A DNA stretch of 64,000 nucleotides from an uncultured Lachnospira sp. (GCA_934359185.1 CAKRLE010000001.1:278631-342630), one strand, 5' to 3'; counted from the stretch's first letter, positions 27,833 to 36,630 are shown. The notes: generated by a model not told the origin, from the letters alone. Numbers and translations: made by a program.

Positions 27833-28461
27833 AGCCCATTATCCTCTAATATCTTTTTTAGTTTTTCAAGAGATTTCTTCTCTATTCTGCTCACATAACT
27901 TCTGCTTATTCCAAGATTATCTGCTATCTGGCTCTGTGTAAGTTCTTCAACATCCATCAGTCCAAATCTGTGTTTGATAATATACGCCTCCCTTGGACTA
28001 AGAAGCGTATCAATATTTTCTGCAATAACATTTACCCTCTGATTAAAAACCATATTGCCGACAATGTCAACAGGTTCACAGCTGACTGTCTCTATTATGC
28101 TTATCTCATTACCTTCTTTGTCCTTGCCAACCGGCTCATACATTGAAACTTCCCTGGATGTCTTGCGCTCTGCACGAAGCATCATAAGCAGCTCGTTATC
28201 AATACATTTGGCTGCATATGTGGCAAGCCTTATACCTTTATCCGGATTAAATGAATTAATAGCTTTAATAAGTCCTATTGTACCAACAGAAATCAAGTCT
28301 GAGATATCTCTTTCTGGCACAGAATATTTCTTTGTCATATGTGCAACCAGACGCATATTCTTCTCAATCAGAATATTTTTCGCATTCATATCTCCATTGT
28401 GATAAGCCTTAAGCATCTGCCTCTCTTCATCCTGCGTTAATGGCTTTGCAAAACTTTTCAA
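27829..28461 (-). CDS. sigK: Sporulation-type RNA polymerase sigma factor (SigK-like)
   Basis: A 210-residue sigma-70 family protein. Region 2 is clear (ILIEKNMRLVAHMTKKYSV, DLISVGTIGLIKAINSF, RLATYAAKCIDNELLMMLRA), as is region 4 (LTQSQIADNLGISRSYVSRI). The sequence EVSMYEPVGKDKEGNEIS between them fits the SigK/SigE group, and the start KSFAKPLTQDEE fits SigK. The gene is continuous, with no prophage-like interruption. There is no long pro-sequence. The neighbours are a peptidase and a membrane protein, not sporulation genes. SigE is the main alternative. Confidence 0.82.
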   Translation of the reverse strand: MKSFAKPLTQDEERQMLKAYHNGDMNAKNILIEKNMRLVAHMTKKYSVPERDISDLISVGTIGLIKAINSFNPDKGIRLATYAAKCIDNELLMMLRAERKTSREVSMYEPVGKDKEGNEISIIETVSCEPVDIVGNMVFNQRVNVIAENIDTLLSPREAYIIKHRFGLMDVEELTQSQIADNLGISRSYVSRIEKKSLEKLKKILEDNGL

Positions 28462-28463
28462 AG

Positions 28464-28516
28464 AAAAAGCACCCCAGACACATATTTTATATATATTATG
28501 TGCCAGAGTGCTTTTT
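28464..28516 (-). terminator. Intrinsic terminator after the U32 gene
   Basis: On the minus strand AAAAAGCAC pairs with GTGCTTTTT, and an inner stem CACAT/ATGTG extends the hairpin; T residues close it. It lies between the U32 gene and sigK and overlaps the first codons of sigK by none. Confidence 0.75.
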
Positions 28517-28539
28517 ATTGCTTTTCCAATAGCTGTTAT

Positions 28540-29787
28540 TTATTCTTCTTTTCTTCTTAATATATCAAATTCATCTAATTCAATGCCAAGATCTATGAAC
28601 AGCTTCTGTTTTGGATGTGGCGCGCTCTCCATATCCGTTCCATTTTCATCTGTTATGCGTCTGACTGTAACTGTAAGATTAGTTCCATCAGGCTTCATAA
28701 CCTCTATCTCCTCACCAACAGAGAACTTGTTGCGCTGCTCTATACTATACAGTCCCTGTTCATTCTTAGCACCTGCTATGCCAAGATATGTGTATTCTTT
28801 AACATATGTATTAGTATCATATATCTGTGTATCTTTATCAGGCTTGCCAAAGAAAAATCCTGTTGTGTACTGTCTGTATGTGCATTTGCTGATTTCTGAC
28901 TTATAGAATGGTATTCTCGACTTGTACAGCTCTGGATCCTGTAAAAATTCATCTATAGCAAGCCCATATGTTCTCGCAACTGTCGCAACATACAACGCTG
29001 TCTTCATTCTTCCTTCTATCTTAAAGCTGTCAATGCCGGCATCTAACATCTCTGGAATATGCTCTATCATGCACAGATCCTTAGAATTAAATATATATGT
29101 TCCTCTCTCATTTTCATAGACAGGCATATATTCTCCAGGTCTTTGCTCTTCAACTACAGAATACTTCCATCTGCATGGATGAGTACACTCTCCCCTGTTA
29201 GCATCTCTTCCAGCCATAAAACTGCTGAGAAGACATCTTCCAGAATATGATATGCACATTGCACCATGCATAAATGACTCAATCTCCATCTCAGATGGGA
29301 TATGCTCTCTTATTTCTTTAATCTCTTTAAGAGAAAGTTCTCTTGCAGACACAACTCTTGTTGCTCCCTGCTTCCACCAGAACTGGTATGTCATATAATT
29401 AGTATTATTGGCCTGTGTGCTTATATGTATGTCAACCTCAGGCCACACCTCTTTAGCAATTGTAAACATGCCAGGATCAGATATAATGAGCGCATCTGGT
29501 CCTACTGCCTTTAATTCCTCAAAATACTGTCTTGCACCATCCAGATCATAATTATGTGCAAGAATATTAGCTGTAACATATACTTTACAATCTCTTGCAT
29601 GAGCAAATTCAATTCCCTCTTTCATATCCTCAAGCGAGAAATTCTTAGCCTTTGCTCTTAATCCAAACGCTTCACCGCCAATATACACAGCATCTGCGCC
29701 ATACATTACAGCAACCTTTAAAACCTCAAGATTACTTGCAGGTATAAGCAGTTCAAGCTTTCTGCCATTATATACTCTGTTACCCAT
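28540..29787 (-). CDS. Peptidase U32 family protein, probable tRNA U34 hydroxylation factor (TrhP-like)
   Basis: U32 proteins such as Bacillus subtilis TrhP1/TrhP2 (YrrN/YrrO) and Escherichia coli TrhP take part in prephenate-dependent 5-hydroxylation of wobble uridine 34 in tRNA. The 415-residue protein has the family signature ESFMHGAMCISYSGRC and then NRGECTHPCRW, with the cysteines that would hold an Fe-S cluster. It overlaps the trmR-like gene by one base (TAATG). That neighbour would methylate the hydroxyuridine, so the two act in sequence. Only one U32 gene is present here, whereas Bacillus has a pair. Confidence 0.88.
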   Translation of the reverse strand: MGNRVYNGRKLELLIPASNLEVLKVAVMYGADAVYIGGEAFGLRAKAKNFSLEDMKEGIEFAHARDCKVYVTANILAHNYDLDGARQYFEELKAVGPDALIISDPGMFTIAKEVWPEVDIHISTQANNTNYMTYQFWWKQGATRVVSARELSLKEIKEIREHIPSEMEIESFMHGAMCISYSGRCLLSSFMAGRDANRGECTHPCRWKYSVVEEQRPGEYMPVYENERGTYIFNSKDLCMIEHIPEMLDAGIDSFKIEGRMKTALYVATVARTYGLAIDEFLQDPELYKSRIPFYKSEISKCTYRQYTTGFFFGKPDKDTQIYDTNTYVKEYTYLGIAGAKNEQGLYSIEQRNKFSVGEEIEVMKPDGTNLTVTVRRITDENGTDMESAPHPKQKLFIDLGIELDEFDILRRKEE

Positions 29788-30443
29788 TATTTATCCAACC
29801 TCTCCTTCTTAACACTTAAAGTTATCCCATCACCTATTGGTACAACTGAAGTTATAAGTCCGTCCGTATGTGTGAGAAGATATATATATTCTCTCATTCT
29901 CTCATGTATTGTCCTGTTACGTCTTGTAACACCATACTTTGACTGGACAATTTCTCCTTCCTGAAGGACATTATCAGATATAAGAAGTCCGCCATCAGAC
30001 AGCAGTCTGTTTATATGCGGAAAATAATTAATATACTGTCCCTTGGCTGCATCCATAAATATAAAATCAAAACTTCCTGTCATATTCTGCAGCACCTCAA
30101 GAGCATCTCCCTCAATCAGTGTTATCTTATCTTCCTTGCCAGCTCTCTTAAAATTCTGTCTTGCGACAGGTATTCTCTTATCATAATTCTCTATGGTAGT
30201 AATATGGCAGTCCTGCGGCATATTCTCACTCATAAGAATAGATGAGTAACCTACTGCGGTGCCAACCTCTAATATATTATGTGGCATCTTCAGTGCAATC
30301 AGCACCTTAAGCAGATTTCCCATCTCTTTTCTTATAATTGGAACATCAGCAGCGAGTGCCTCACGTTCAATCTCATCACATATTGAAGAATTGCCCGTAT
30401 CCAGAGAATTAATATATGAAACAATTCTTGGATCTACAATCAT
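29787..30443 (-). CDS. trmR: tRNA 5-hydroxyuridine methyltransferase (TrmR-like O-methyltransferase)
   Basis: TrmR (YrrM in Bacillus) makes 5-methoxyuridine at tRNA position 34 from 5-hydroxyuridine. The 218-residue protein has the class I SAM fold of the catechol-type O-methyltransferases: ILEVGTAVGYSSILMSE (motif I), ITTIENYDKR, and SFDFIFMDAAKGQYINYF with the metal-binding aspartate, then LISDNVLQEG. Its place between an MltG-like gene and a U32 gene is the Bacillus yrrL-yrrM-yrrN/O order. Confidence 0.87.
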   Translation of the reverse strand: MIVDPRIVSYINSLDTGNSSICDEIEREALAADVPIIRKEMGNLLKVLIALKMPHNILEVGTAVGYSSILMSENMPQDCHITTIENYDKRIPVARQNFKRAGKEDKITLIEGDALEVLQNMTGSFDFIFMDAAKGQYINYFPHINRLLSDGGLLISDNVLQEGEIVQSKYGVTRRNRTIHERMREYIYLLTHTDGLITSVVPIGDGITLSVKKERLDK

Positions 30444-30446
30444 ATT

Positions 30447-30821
30447 TTACTCCTCAGAAGTAGTCTTACACATTATCTCAAACATCTCCGATGGCTTCAT
30501 TGATGTATCAAGTTTATATGTTCCTGCCTGGAATTTGTCCTTATAATCTGACAGAATAATCTGCAGATAGACTATGGTTTCATCTTTAACAAGACCCTTG
30601 TTATAGAGAGTCTTAGCTATACTTTTAGATGTATCACTGGCTGTAACTGTTACCTGCACCTCCCTGGCATCTGCCTGTGTTGTAACAGCCTCCTCATTAA
30701 ATATATTATGTCCAAATGAATATGCCTTGTTACCTGCTGTGAATATAATATAAACACCTGCAAGAATAATCACAGCATTAAGAGTTATCGATATGATAAG
30801 CCTTATTGTTTTGTTGTCCAT
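30447..30821 (-). CDS. Short MltG-like membrane protein without the catalytic domain
   Basis: In Bacillus the gene at this position (yrrL) encodes MltG, an endolytic murein transglycosylase of about 360 residues. Here only 124 residues are present: a transmembrane helix near residues 8-28, a spacer, and the MltG N-terminal LysM-like subdomain (VTASDTSKSIAKTLYNKGLV, then KFQAGTYKLDTSMKPSEMFE). The protein stops just where the catalytic YceG domain with its glutamate would begin. The reading frame is clean, with a normal start and neighbours spaced 3 and 15 bases away, so it looks like a genuine short form and not decay. Confidence 0.78.
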   Translation of the reverse strand: MDNKTIRLIISITLNAVIILAGVYIIFTAGNKAYSFGHNIFNEEAVTTQADAREVQVTVTASDTSKSIAKTLYNKGLVKDETIVYLQIILSDYKDKFQAGTYKLDTSMKPSEMFEIMCKTTSEE

Positions 30822-30836
30822 ATATCTTCTCCAATC

Positions 30837-31187
30837 TTAAAACTCATCATGTAAAAAATCCATGTCAAAATCAACAGCTCCAACGATATCCATACATATC
30901 TCCTGTACCATTCTGCACACACACATCTCAGCCCGAAGATATCTTTCAACATATGGCTGTTTCTTAACATCTTCATAACGTCTTAAAAGATCCTCCGTTG
31001 CTGACATAACATCACCAGCATCATCAGAATACTGCAAGAAAAAATTTTCCCTGCGGTAATCATCTACTGCCCTCTTAATATCAGGATATCTTTCAATCGT
31101 CTCAGCAAGCTGTCTGAATTCCTTATACTCTTCACTATCAGTTATAGCTTTCTTTAATTCATCTGTGAGCTTATCTATCTGATTCAT
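30837..31187 (-). CDS. YlbF/YmcA family protein
   Basis: YlbF, YmcA and YheA relatives are small helical proteins; in Bacillus YlbF and YmcA join YaaT in a complex that stimulates RNase Y processing. This protein has 116 residues from the ATG at 31187 (MNQIDKLTDELKKAI), which has GAGG seven bases upstream. The family pattern EYKEFRQLAETIERYPDIKR is clear. The C-terminus carries two cysteines (EMCVCRMVQEICMDIV), of interest because the Bacillus complex binds Fe-S clusters. It lies beside an RNase J gene, consistent with a role in RNA decay. Confidence 0.78.
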   Translation of the reverse strand: MNQIDKLTDELKKAITDSEEYKEFRQLAETIERYPDIKRAVDDYRRENFFLQYSDDAGDVMSATEDLLRRYEDVKKQPYVERYLRAEMCVCRMVQEICMDIVGAVDFDMDFLHDEF

Positions 31188-31217
31188 AACAGTCCTCATG
31201 CATTTATCAAACCACCA

Positions 31218-32888
31218 CTATAAAGTCGCTTCCATTATAATCGGAAGAATAACTGGATTTCTCTTCATCTTCTTCCACAGATACTCTCCTAAATCATCCT
31301 TGATAGTATTTTTTATCTTGCTCCAGTCTGTAACATTCTTATCCATACATTCTGATACAGATTCCCATACAACAGACTTAGCCTCATCAAGAAGCTCTTC
31401 CGCTTCTCTTACATATACAAATCCTCTTGTTACTATATCTGGTCCTGCTATAAGCTGTCCGCTATACTTTTCAAGAGTAAGAACAACTATGATAATTCCA
31501 TTCTCAGCAAGATTCTGTCTGTCTCTAAGGACAATATTACCGACATCACCTACACCAAGTCCATCAACCATAATAGCACCAGTTGGAACCTTACCTGTTA
31601 TCTCGCCCTTATCCTGGCTTAATTCTATAACATCGCCAGACTTTGCAATTATCACATGATCCTTGTCATATCCTAATGACATAACACAGTCTTTCTGTCC
31701 ACACAGATGTCTGTACTCACCATGTACAGGAATAGCATACTTCGGTTTAACAAGTGAATATATAAGCTTAATCTCCTCCTGGCACGCATGTCCTGATACA
31801 TGTGTATCCTGAAAGATTACCTTTGCGCCTTTCATGCCAAGCTCATTAATAACCTTAGCAACAGACTTCTCATTACCTGGAATTGGGGTTGATGAGAACA
31901 CAACGCAGTCCCCTGGCATAATAGATACCTTTCTATGGAGATTAGCAGCCATCCTTGAAAGTGCAGCCATAGACTCGCCCTGGCTTCCTGTTGTTATAAG
32001 AACTATCTGGTCAGGCGTGTAATTCTTCATCTGCTCAGTATCTATAAGTGTTCCATCTGGTATGTTAAGATAATCAAGATTCTCGGCAACTTCTATTATG
32101 TTAACCATGCTCCTGCCTTCAACGCAGACTTTTCTTCCATATTTGACAGCAGAATTGATAATCTGCTGTACTCTGTCGACATTGGAAGCAAATGTAGCAA
32201 TGATAAGACGATTGTTCTTATTATCTGAAAATATCTTGTCAAATGTGGCACCAACTGTGCTCTCAGACATGGTAAAGCCCTGTCTTAAAGCGTTAGTACT
32301 ATCACACATAAGTGCAAGAACACCTTTCTTTCCAAGCTCTCCTAATCTCTGTAAATCTATAGGATCACCATATACAGGTGTATAATCAACTTTAAAGTCA
32401 CCTGTATGGATAATTGTTCCTGCAGGTGTAAATACAGCTAAAGCAGCCGCATCAGCTATACTGTGATTAGTTCTTATGAACTCCACTCTCATACAGCCAA
32501 GATTAATTGACTGACCATAGTTAACTACTTTTCTTTTAACTGCCTTTGTAAGATTATGCTCCTTGAGCTTTGCATCTATAAGTCCCATTGTAAGCTTAGT
32601 CGCATATATAGGCGCATTAACCTCTTTTATAACATATGGAATAGCTCCTATATGATCTTCATGACCGTGAGTAATAACAAATCCCTTGACCTTGTCTATA
32701 TTTTCTTTCAGATAAGTCACATCTGGAATTACAAGATCAATTCCTAACATCTCCTCTTCTGGAAATGACAGACCACAGTCAATGACTACAATACTGTCAT
32801 TACACTCTATGGCAGTAATGTTCATTCCTATCTGTTCAAGACCACCAAGCGGTATAATCTTGACAGAACCTGTTAATTCTTTTTTCAT
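31218..32888 (-). CDS. rnj: Ribonuclease J
   Basis: RNase J is a metallo-beta-lactamase family 5' exonuclease and endonuclease in mRNA decay and rRNA maturation. The 556-residue protein has the metal-binding motif HGHEDH at residues 74-79, further motifs THSIADAA-like (TNHSIADAAAL) and HTGDFKVDYTPV, the beta-CASP motif VTTGSQGE-type (LITTGSQGESMAALSRMA), and HVSGHACQEE. It is intact. Whether it corresponds to J1 or J2 cannot be decided; only one copy is in the window. Confidence 0.95.
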   Translation of the reverse strand: MKKELTGSVKIIPLGGLEQIGMNITAIECNDSIVVIDCGLSFPEEEMLGIDLVIPDVTYLKENIDKVKGFVITHGHEDHIGAIPYVIKEVNAPIYATKLTMGLIDAKLKEHNLTKAVKRKVVNYGQSINLGCMRVEFIRTNHSIADAAALAVFTPAGTIIHTGDFKVDYTPVYGDPIDLQRLGELGKKGVLALMCDSTNALRQGFTMSESTVGATFDKIFSDNKNNRLIIATFASNVDRVQQIINSAVKYGRKVCVEGRSMVNIIEVAENLDYLNIPDGTLIDTEQMKNYTPDQIVLITTGSQGESMAALSRMAANLHRKVSIMPGDCVVFSSTPIPGNEKSVAKVINELGMKGAKVIFQDTHVSGHACQEEIKLIYSLVKPKYAIPVHGEYRHLCGQKDCVMSLGYDKDHVIIAKSGDVIELSQDKGEITGKVPTGAIMVDGLGVGDVGNIVLRDRQNLAENGIIIVVLTLEKYSGQLIAGPDIVTRGFVYVREAEELLDEAKSVVWESVSECMDKNVTDWSKIKNTIKDDLGEYLWKKMKRNPVILPIIMEATL

Positions 32889-32935
32889 TTAACACCTCAT
32901 TATAAAAAATATATAAACACAGCATCATCCAGCTG

Positions 32936-33187
32936 TTAAGCTTCTTCATCCTCTATCAGCTCTTCAAATATCTTAAACACACCCTCAAGCTCTGCATCAT
33001 CCTCCACGAATTCATATGCAGCCTCACTTGATTCCTGTGAAGATACATCTTTAAGTATGTAGCACTCTGCCTCTTCATCATCTGATTCTGACACCAGAAG
33101 ATAATTCATGCCATTAACTCTTGTCTCTTCTATTACATAAAATTTAACTTTTTCATTATCATCAGTTATAAATTCTAACTGTTCCAT
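32936..33187 (-). CDS. DUF1292 family protein (YrzB-like)
   Basis: A small acidic protein of the DUF1292/YrzB family, function unknown. The core is LEFITDDNEKVKFYVIEET, then NYLLVSESDDEEAECYILKD, with an acidic C-terminus. It completes the ireB-ruvX-yrzB set conserved across Firmicutes. The start is either ATG at 33187 (MEQLEF, 83 residues) or ATG at 33193; AAAGG lies 4-10 bases upstream of these. Confidence 0.85.
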   Translation of the reverse strand: MEQLEFITDDNEKVKFYVIEETRVNGMNYLLVSESDDEEAECYILKDVSSQESSEAAYEFVEDDAELEGVFKIFEELIEDEEA

Positions 33188-33214
33188 ACACATAAAACCT
33201 TTCAATAATAATTA

Positions 33215-33652
33215 CTATCCATTCACTGACATATTACTCTTATAGTCAAGATATCCCTGCAGAATAAATACAGCTGCAATCTTGTCAATCACAGCCTTTC
33301 TGTTTTCTCTTCTTACGCCGCTTTCTATCAGTACATTCTCTGCTGATACAGTACTTAATCTCTCATCCCACATAACCACAGGAAGACCTGTCCTTCGTTC
33401 AAGCTTATCAGCAAACTCCTGACAAGCCTCGGCACGTTCTCCTAATGAATTATTCATATTCTTAGGCAGACCTACAACAATTTCATCAACGCCATATTCA
33501 TCAATAAGTTCCTCTATCCTGGCAAGGGTCTGTCTTAATTTGTTCTCTTCCTTACGTGTTATTGTCTCTACACCCTGTGCTGTTATTCCCAGAGCATCGC
33601 TTACCGCAACACCAACCGTCTTAGTACCATAATCTAATCCAATTATTCTCAT
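33215..33652 (-). CDS. ruvX: RuvX/YqgF family Holliday-junction resolvase-like nuclease
   Basis: RuvX is an RNase H-fold nuclease implicated in pre-16S rRNA processing and recombination. The 145-residue protein starts [19 protein letters not shown], with the catalytic aspartate in GLDYGT, and continues with [16 protein letters not shown] and [11 protein letters not shown], which hold the other acidic residues. The ATG at 33652 is preferred over an upstream TTG (three extra residues). Confidence 0.92.
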   Translation of the reverse strand: MRIIGLDYGTKTVGVAVSDALGITAQGVETITRKEENKLRQTLARIEELIDEYGVDEIVVGLPKNMNNSLGERAEACQEFADKLERRTGLPVVMWDERLSTVSAENVLIESGVRRENRKAVIDKIAAVFILQGYLDYKSNMSVNG

Positions 33653-33675
33653 AAACCACAATATTATACACTAAA

Positions 33676-33930
33676 TTAAAGACCTTTGGCATCAATAAAA
33701 TAGCGGATAACCTCCTCAACAAGTTCATCACGTTCTACCTTCATAATAAGGCTTCTCGCATTATTATGACTTGTAATATATGTTGGATCTCCTGACATAA
33801 TGTATCCGACAATCTGATTAACAGGATTATATCCCTTTTCCTTTAAAGCCAGATATACCTGTTCAAGGATTCCCTCTACTGAGATTGTCTTCTCTGGCTG
33901 TTTAAAAAACTGTGTACTATTATCTACCAT
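33676..33930 (-). CDS. ireB: IreB family protein (UPF0297, YrzL-like)
   Basis: IreB is a small phosphoprotein substrate of the serine/threonine kinase IreK in Enterococcus and a negative regulator of cephalosporin resistance. The 84-residue protein has the family core [23 protein letters not shown] ([19 protein letters not shown]), then [20 protein letters not shown]. The ATG at 33930 (MVDNSTQFF) has GAGG five bases upstream and is preferred over a frame 11 residues longer. It heads the ireB-ruvX-yrzB operon; alaS, often upstream, is absent here. Confidence 0.9.
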   Translation of the reverse strand: MVDNSTQFFKQPEKTISVEGILEQVYLALKEKGYNPVNQIVGYIMSGDPTYITSHNNARSLIMKVERDELVEEVIRYFIDAKGL

Positions 33931-34033
33931 AACTTCCTCACTTTCGTGTCTTTCATCACGCACTTTGTTGTATTCTTAATTATAATATACCAAAAACATG
34001 TACAAAACAAGTAAAAACCAATATGTTTCATGT

Positions 34034-34069
34034 AAAAAACAGCCGGCACACGATAAAATGTACCGGCTG
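34034..34069 (-). terminator. Intrinsic terminator after the DUF4956 gene
   Basis: On the minus strand CAGCCGG and CCGGCTG pair, with three further base pairs inside after one mismatch, followed by six T residues. It separates the VTC/DUF4956 pair from ireB. Confidence 0.88.
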
Positions 34070-34097
34070 ATATATACTATATACACAGAGATTCGCT

Positions 34098-34790
34098 CTA
34101 ATTAAGAAGTTCATTATTAGTCTCTGCTATTCCAAGTATGATATTAAGATTACCATTTCTTGTTCTTAATTCATCAATAAAGTTCTTTTCCTCTGAATTA
34201 TCCTTCATATTCACATTATATATAAGCTCAAACATTGTACCCATATTAGTTGTTCTGACCCTTGTCAGTGCATGTGATGAAAGATACTTATCAAATATAT
34301 CATCAAATGTATTAGTATAATTAAGTGTCTCTGGTACTGTAATCTTTAACTGTTTTTTCCCATCTTTGCTCTCTGCAAAATGTATTGCATTGAGAAACAG
34401 CATAACAGCAATAATTATAACAACAAATACACATGCAAATGCCACATATCCAAGTCCGCATGCAAGTCCTGATGCCATTGCAAAGAATACTATAGCTATA
34501 TCCCTTGCATTACCCGGCGCACTTCTGAATCTTACCAGTGCAAATGCACCTGCCATTGAGAATGCTCTTGCAACATTGCTGCCTATAAGAAGTATTACCA
34601 CTGCTACAATTGCCGGCAATATAACAAGTCCAATTATAAAATTTTTTCCGTATCCATCTTTTTTGCATATATACATATATACGCATCCTATTATTAATCC
34701 TAAAACCACTGCAGCTCCAATTCCTATCAATGATGATGTTATGCTGATGGCATTATCTGTCGCTGAGTTTGTAAATATTGATTCAAACAT
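34098..34790 (-). CDS. DUF4956 membrane protein
   Basis: A 230-residue protein with a membrane N-terminal half (helices near residues 18-40, 50-70, 85-105, 110-135) and a soluble C-terminal domain of about 90 residues. The conserved FALVRFRSAPGNARDIAIVF between helices fits DUF4956. Members are often encoded next to VTC-domain and CotH proteins; the role is unknown and a link to polyphosphate or surface-polymer handling is only inferred. It overlaps the VTC gene by 52 bases in another frame. Confidence 0.85.
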   Translation of the reverse strand: MFESIFTNSATDNAISITSSLIGIGAAVVLGLIIGCVYMYICKKDGYGKNFIIGLVILPAIVAVVILLIGSNVARAFSMAGAFALVRFRSAPGNARDIAIVFFAMASGLACGLGYVAFACVFVVIIIAVMLFLNAIHFAESKDGKKQLKITVPETLNYTNTFDDIFDKYLSSHALTRVRTTNMGTMFELIYNVNMKDNSEEKNFIDELRTRNGNLNIILGIAETNNELLN

Positions 34791-35554
34791 AATTTTTTGT
34801 CCTTTCCTGTATTAATCTTTCTTGCCTGTAATGTCTCTGAAACGTACCTTTTATATTCTGTTCCATACTTCGAAAACGACGTTGGATAAATATTTAATCC
34901 AGATATAATTTCTGAAAACCACATTGGAACAGCTCCTGATATCTTGATTTCCATAAGATATGTATCTGGTGGAATAAGCTGTTTTCCGTAATTTCCTAAT
35001 TCAAGTCTTACATCTTCTCTTCTGGTTGTTATATTAGTATCAAATGTAACTCTGAAATCTCCATCATCTTTCTCAAAATAAGCTCTTCTGTCATATGACA
35101 GATAAACCTTAGGTACAAGCCTGTAGAGTTTCTTAAAATAATCTATTTCTTTTAACACCTGTGCATTGATGTCTATGTAATCTTCCATAATACCATCAAT
35201 GCTTACATCTCCATCAAGATAACTGTATGCATCATCCAATCTCATTGATGTACGTCTCTTATTGACTATTCCCTTATATTTTTTCTTAATCTCAACAAAT
35301 ACTTTGTCAGATAGTTCAGGTACACCGTAGCTTCTCACTCTCAGTTTTTCCTTATACACAGGTTTATCTATCGATGTCCTTATAAGCCTGTCATCCAATG
35401 TATCATAGTATATATTTGATATCTGATAAAACTCTTTATCCTCATTATACCTGTCTAACACCATATGACTTCTCATCGCATCAACTATCTGGTGGTACTG
35501 TATGCCCGTGAGCATATATTTCTTTTCATATCTGTTAAACACTTCAATTGCCAT
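34739..35554 (-). CDS. VTC-domain protein (polyphosphate polymerase-like)
   Basis: The VTC domain is a tunnel-shaped triphosphate-binding fold; the yeast Vtc4 enzyme makes polyphosphate from ATP. The 271-residue protein starts MAIEVFNRYEKKYMLTG and shows the expected basic and acidic pattern along the tunnel: NIYYDTLDDRLIRTSI, KEKLRVRSYG, FVEIKKKYKGIVNKRR, YDRRAYF and YLMEIKISG. No SPX or transmembrane part is present. AAGAGGTG lies upstream of the ATG at 35554. The DUF4956 gene overlaps its 3' end, suggesting a membrane partner. Confidence 0.85.
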   Translation of the reverse strand: MAIEVFNRYEKKYMLTGIQYHQIVDAMRSHMVLDRYNEDKEFYQISNIYYDTLDDRLIRTSIDKPVYKEKLRVRSYGVPELSDKVFVEIKKKYKGIVNKRRTSMRLDDAYSYLDGDVSIDGIMEDYIDINAQVLKEIDYFKKLYRLVPKVYLSYDRRAYFEKDDGDFRVTFDTNITTRREDVRLELGNYGKQLIPPDTYLMEIKISGAVPMWFSEIISGLNIYPTSFSKYGTEYKRYVSETLQARKINTGKDKKLCLNQYLQTQRQIMPSA

Positions 35555-35629
35555 TGTAATCACCTCTTATCTATATTTTGTAATTATATGGTAATTAAAA
35601 TTTGTGTCCAAATTATGTTAAAAATGCGT

Positions 35630-35660
35630 AAAAAAAGTGACTTCTGATCCGAAGCCACTT
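35630..35660 (-). terminator. Intrinsic terminator after mscS
   Basis: On the minus strand AAGTGGCTTC pairs with GAAGTCACTT (one G-U pair), with a six-base loop, followed by a run of seven T residues counting the last two of the stem. It ends the esterase-GlgB-like-mscS unit. Confidence 0.88.
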
Positions 35661-35691
35661 AAAAAATATTTATTAATCCAATTATTATACT

Positions 35692-36600
35692 TTAATCCTG
35701 TTTTACATGCACATCAAGCTGGTTAAATGGAATCTCAATACCATTCTTGTCGAATTCCTGCTTAAATCTTTCAAGAAATATAAATCTCGTATCCCAATAA
35801 GCATCCTGATTAACCCAGCATCTTGTCTCAAGTGTAACACAGCTTTCATCTAATGATTTGACAACAACATCAATCCCTTTATCTTTAAGCACAAGAGGAT
35901 ATTCCTCTATAATCTGCCTAAGCACTGCTTTTGCTTTGGTCACATCACTTCCATAACCAATTCCAACGGCTATATCAAGCCTTCTTACCCCTCCAGCACC
36001 CACATTAATAATATTAGAGTTTGCAAGAGCGCCATTAGGCATCATAACCATCTTATTATCTATCATTCTGAGCTTTGTGTAAAGGATATCTATTGATACG
36101 ACTGTTCCTTCACAGCTTCCAGATACAATATAGTCCCCAACTACAAATGGCTTAAACAGAAGAATTAATATTCCTCCTGCCATATTAGAAAGACTTCCCT
36201 GCAATGACATACTAAGAGCCAATGCTGCAGAACCAAACACTGCAATAAGTGATGCAGTCTGAAATCCCAATATATCAAGTATTACCAGCATCACAACAGC
36301 ATATACACCTGCTTTAATAAATGAACTGATAAATTTGATTACGCCAACATCAAACCCTGCTTTTTCTAATGCTTTAACAGTTATCTTTAAAATCCACCTG
36401 ATAAGATATTTGGATAATTTCCATATTACCAGGGCTATAATAATATCAATAACCTTTGAAACAGCCGTATCAGCAAACTGGGTAATCATTCCAGTCATAT
36501 TTTCTTTATTAAAAAAAGCTCTGGCTTCTTCTGCTTTCTCAGCAACTTCACCGGTCTGTACTTCAAGCAAAATATTATTGAGCACTGCGTTTAATAGCAT
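35692..36600 (-). CDS. mscS: Small-conductance mechanosensitive channel, MscS family
   Basis: MscS channels release solutes on osmotic downshock. The 302-residue protein has transmembrane helices near residues 45-70, 80-105 and the pore helix 108-135 with FGSAALALSMSLQGSLSNMA, the glycine/alanine packing typical of MscS. The soluble beta domain follows (FVVGDYIVSGSCEGTVVSID) and then the alpha-beta cage. An extra N-terminal segment of about 40 residues precedes the first helix. Confidence 0.93.
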   Translation of the reverse strand: MLLNAVLNNILLEVQTGEVAEKAEEARAFFNKENMTGMITQFADTAVSKVIDIIIALVIWKLSKYLIRWILKITVKALEKAGFDVGVIKFISSFIKAGVYAVVMLVILDILGFQTASLIAVFGSAALALSMSLQGSLSNMAGGILILLFKPFVVGDYIVSGSCEGTVVSIDILYTKLRMIDNKMVMMPNGALANSNIINVGAGGVRRLDIAVGIGYGSDVTKAKAVLRQIIEEYPLVLKDKGIDVVVKSLDESCVTLETRCWVNQDAYWDTRFIFLERFKQEFDKNGIEIPFNQLDVHVKQD

Positions 36601-36630
36601 ATTTTATCTCTCCCTGAATCAATAATTTTA

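Noticed and set aside
27829..28461. skin-type prophage insertion in sigK
   Set aside because: The reading frame is continuous and both sigma regions are complete.
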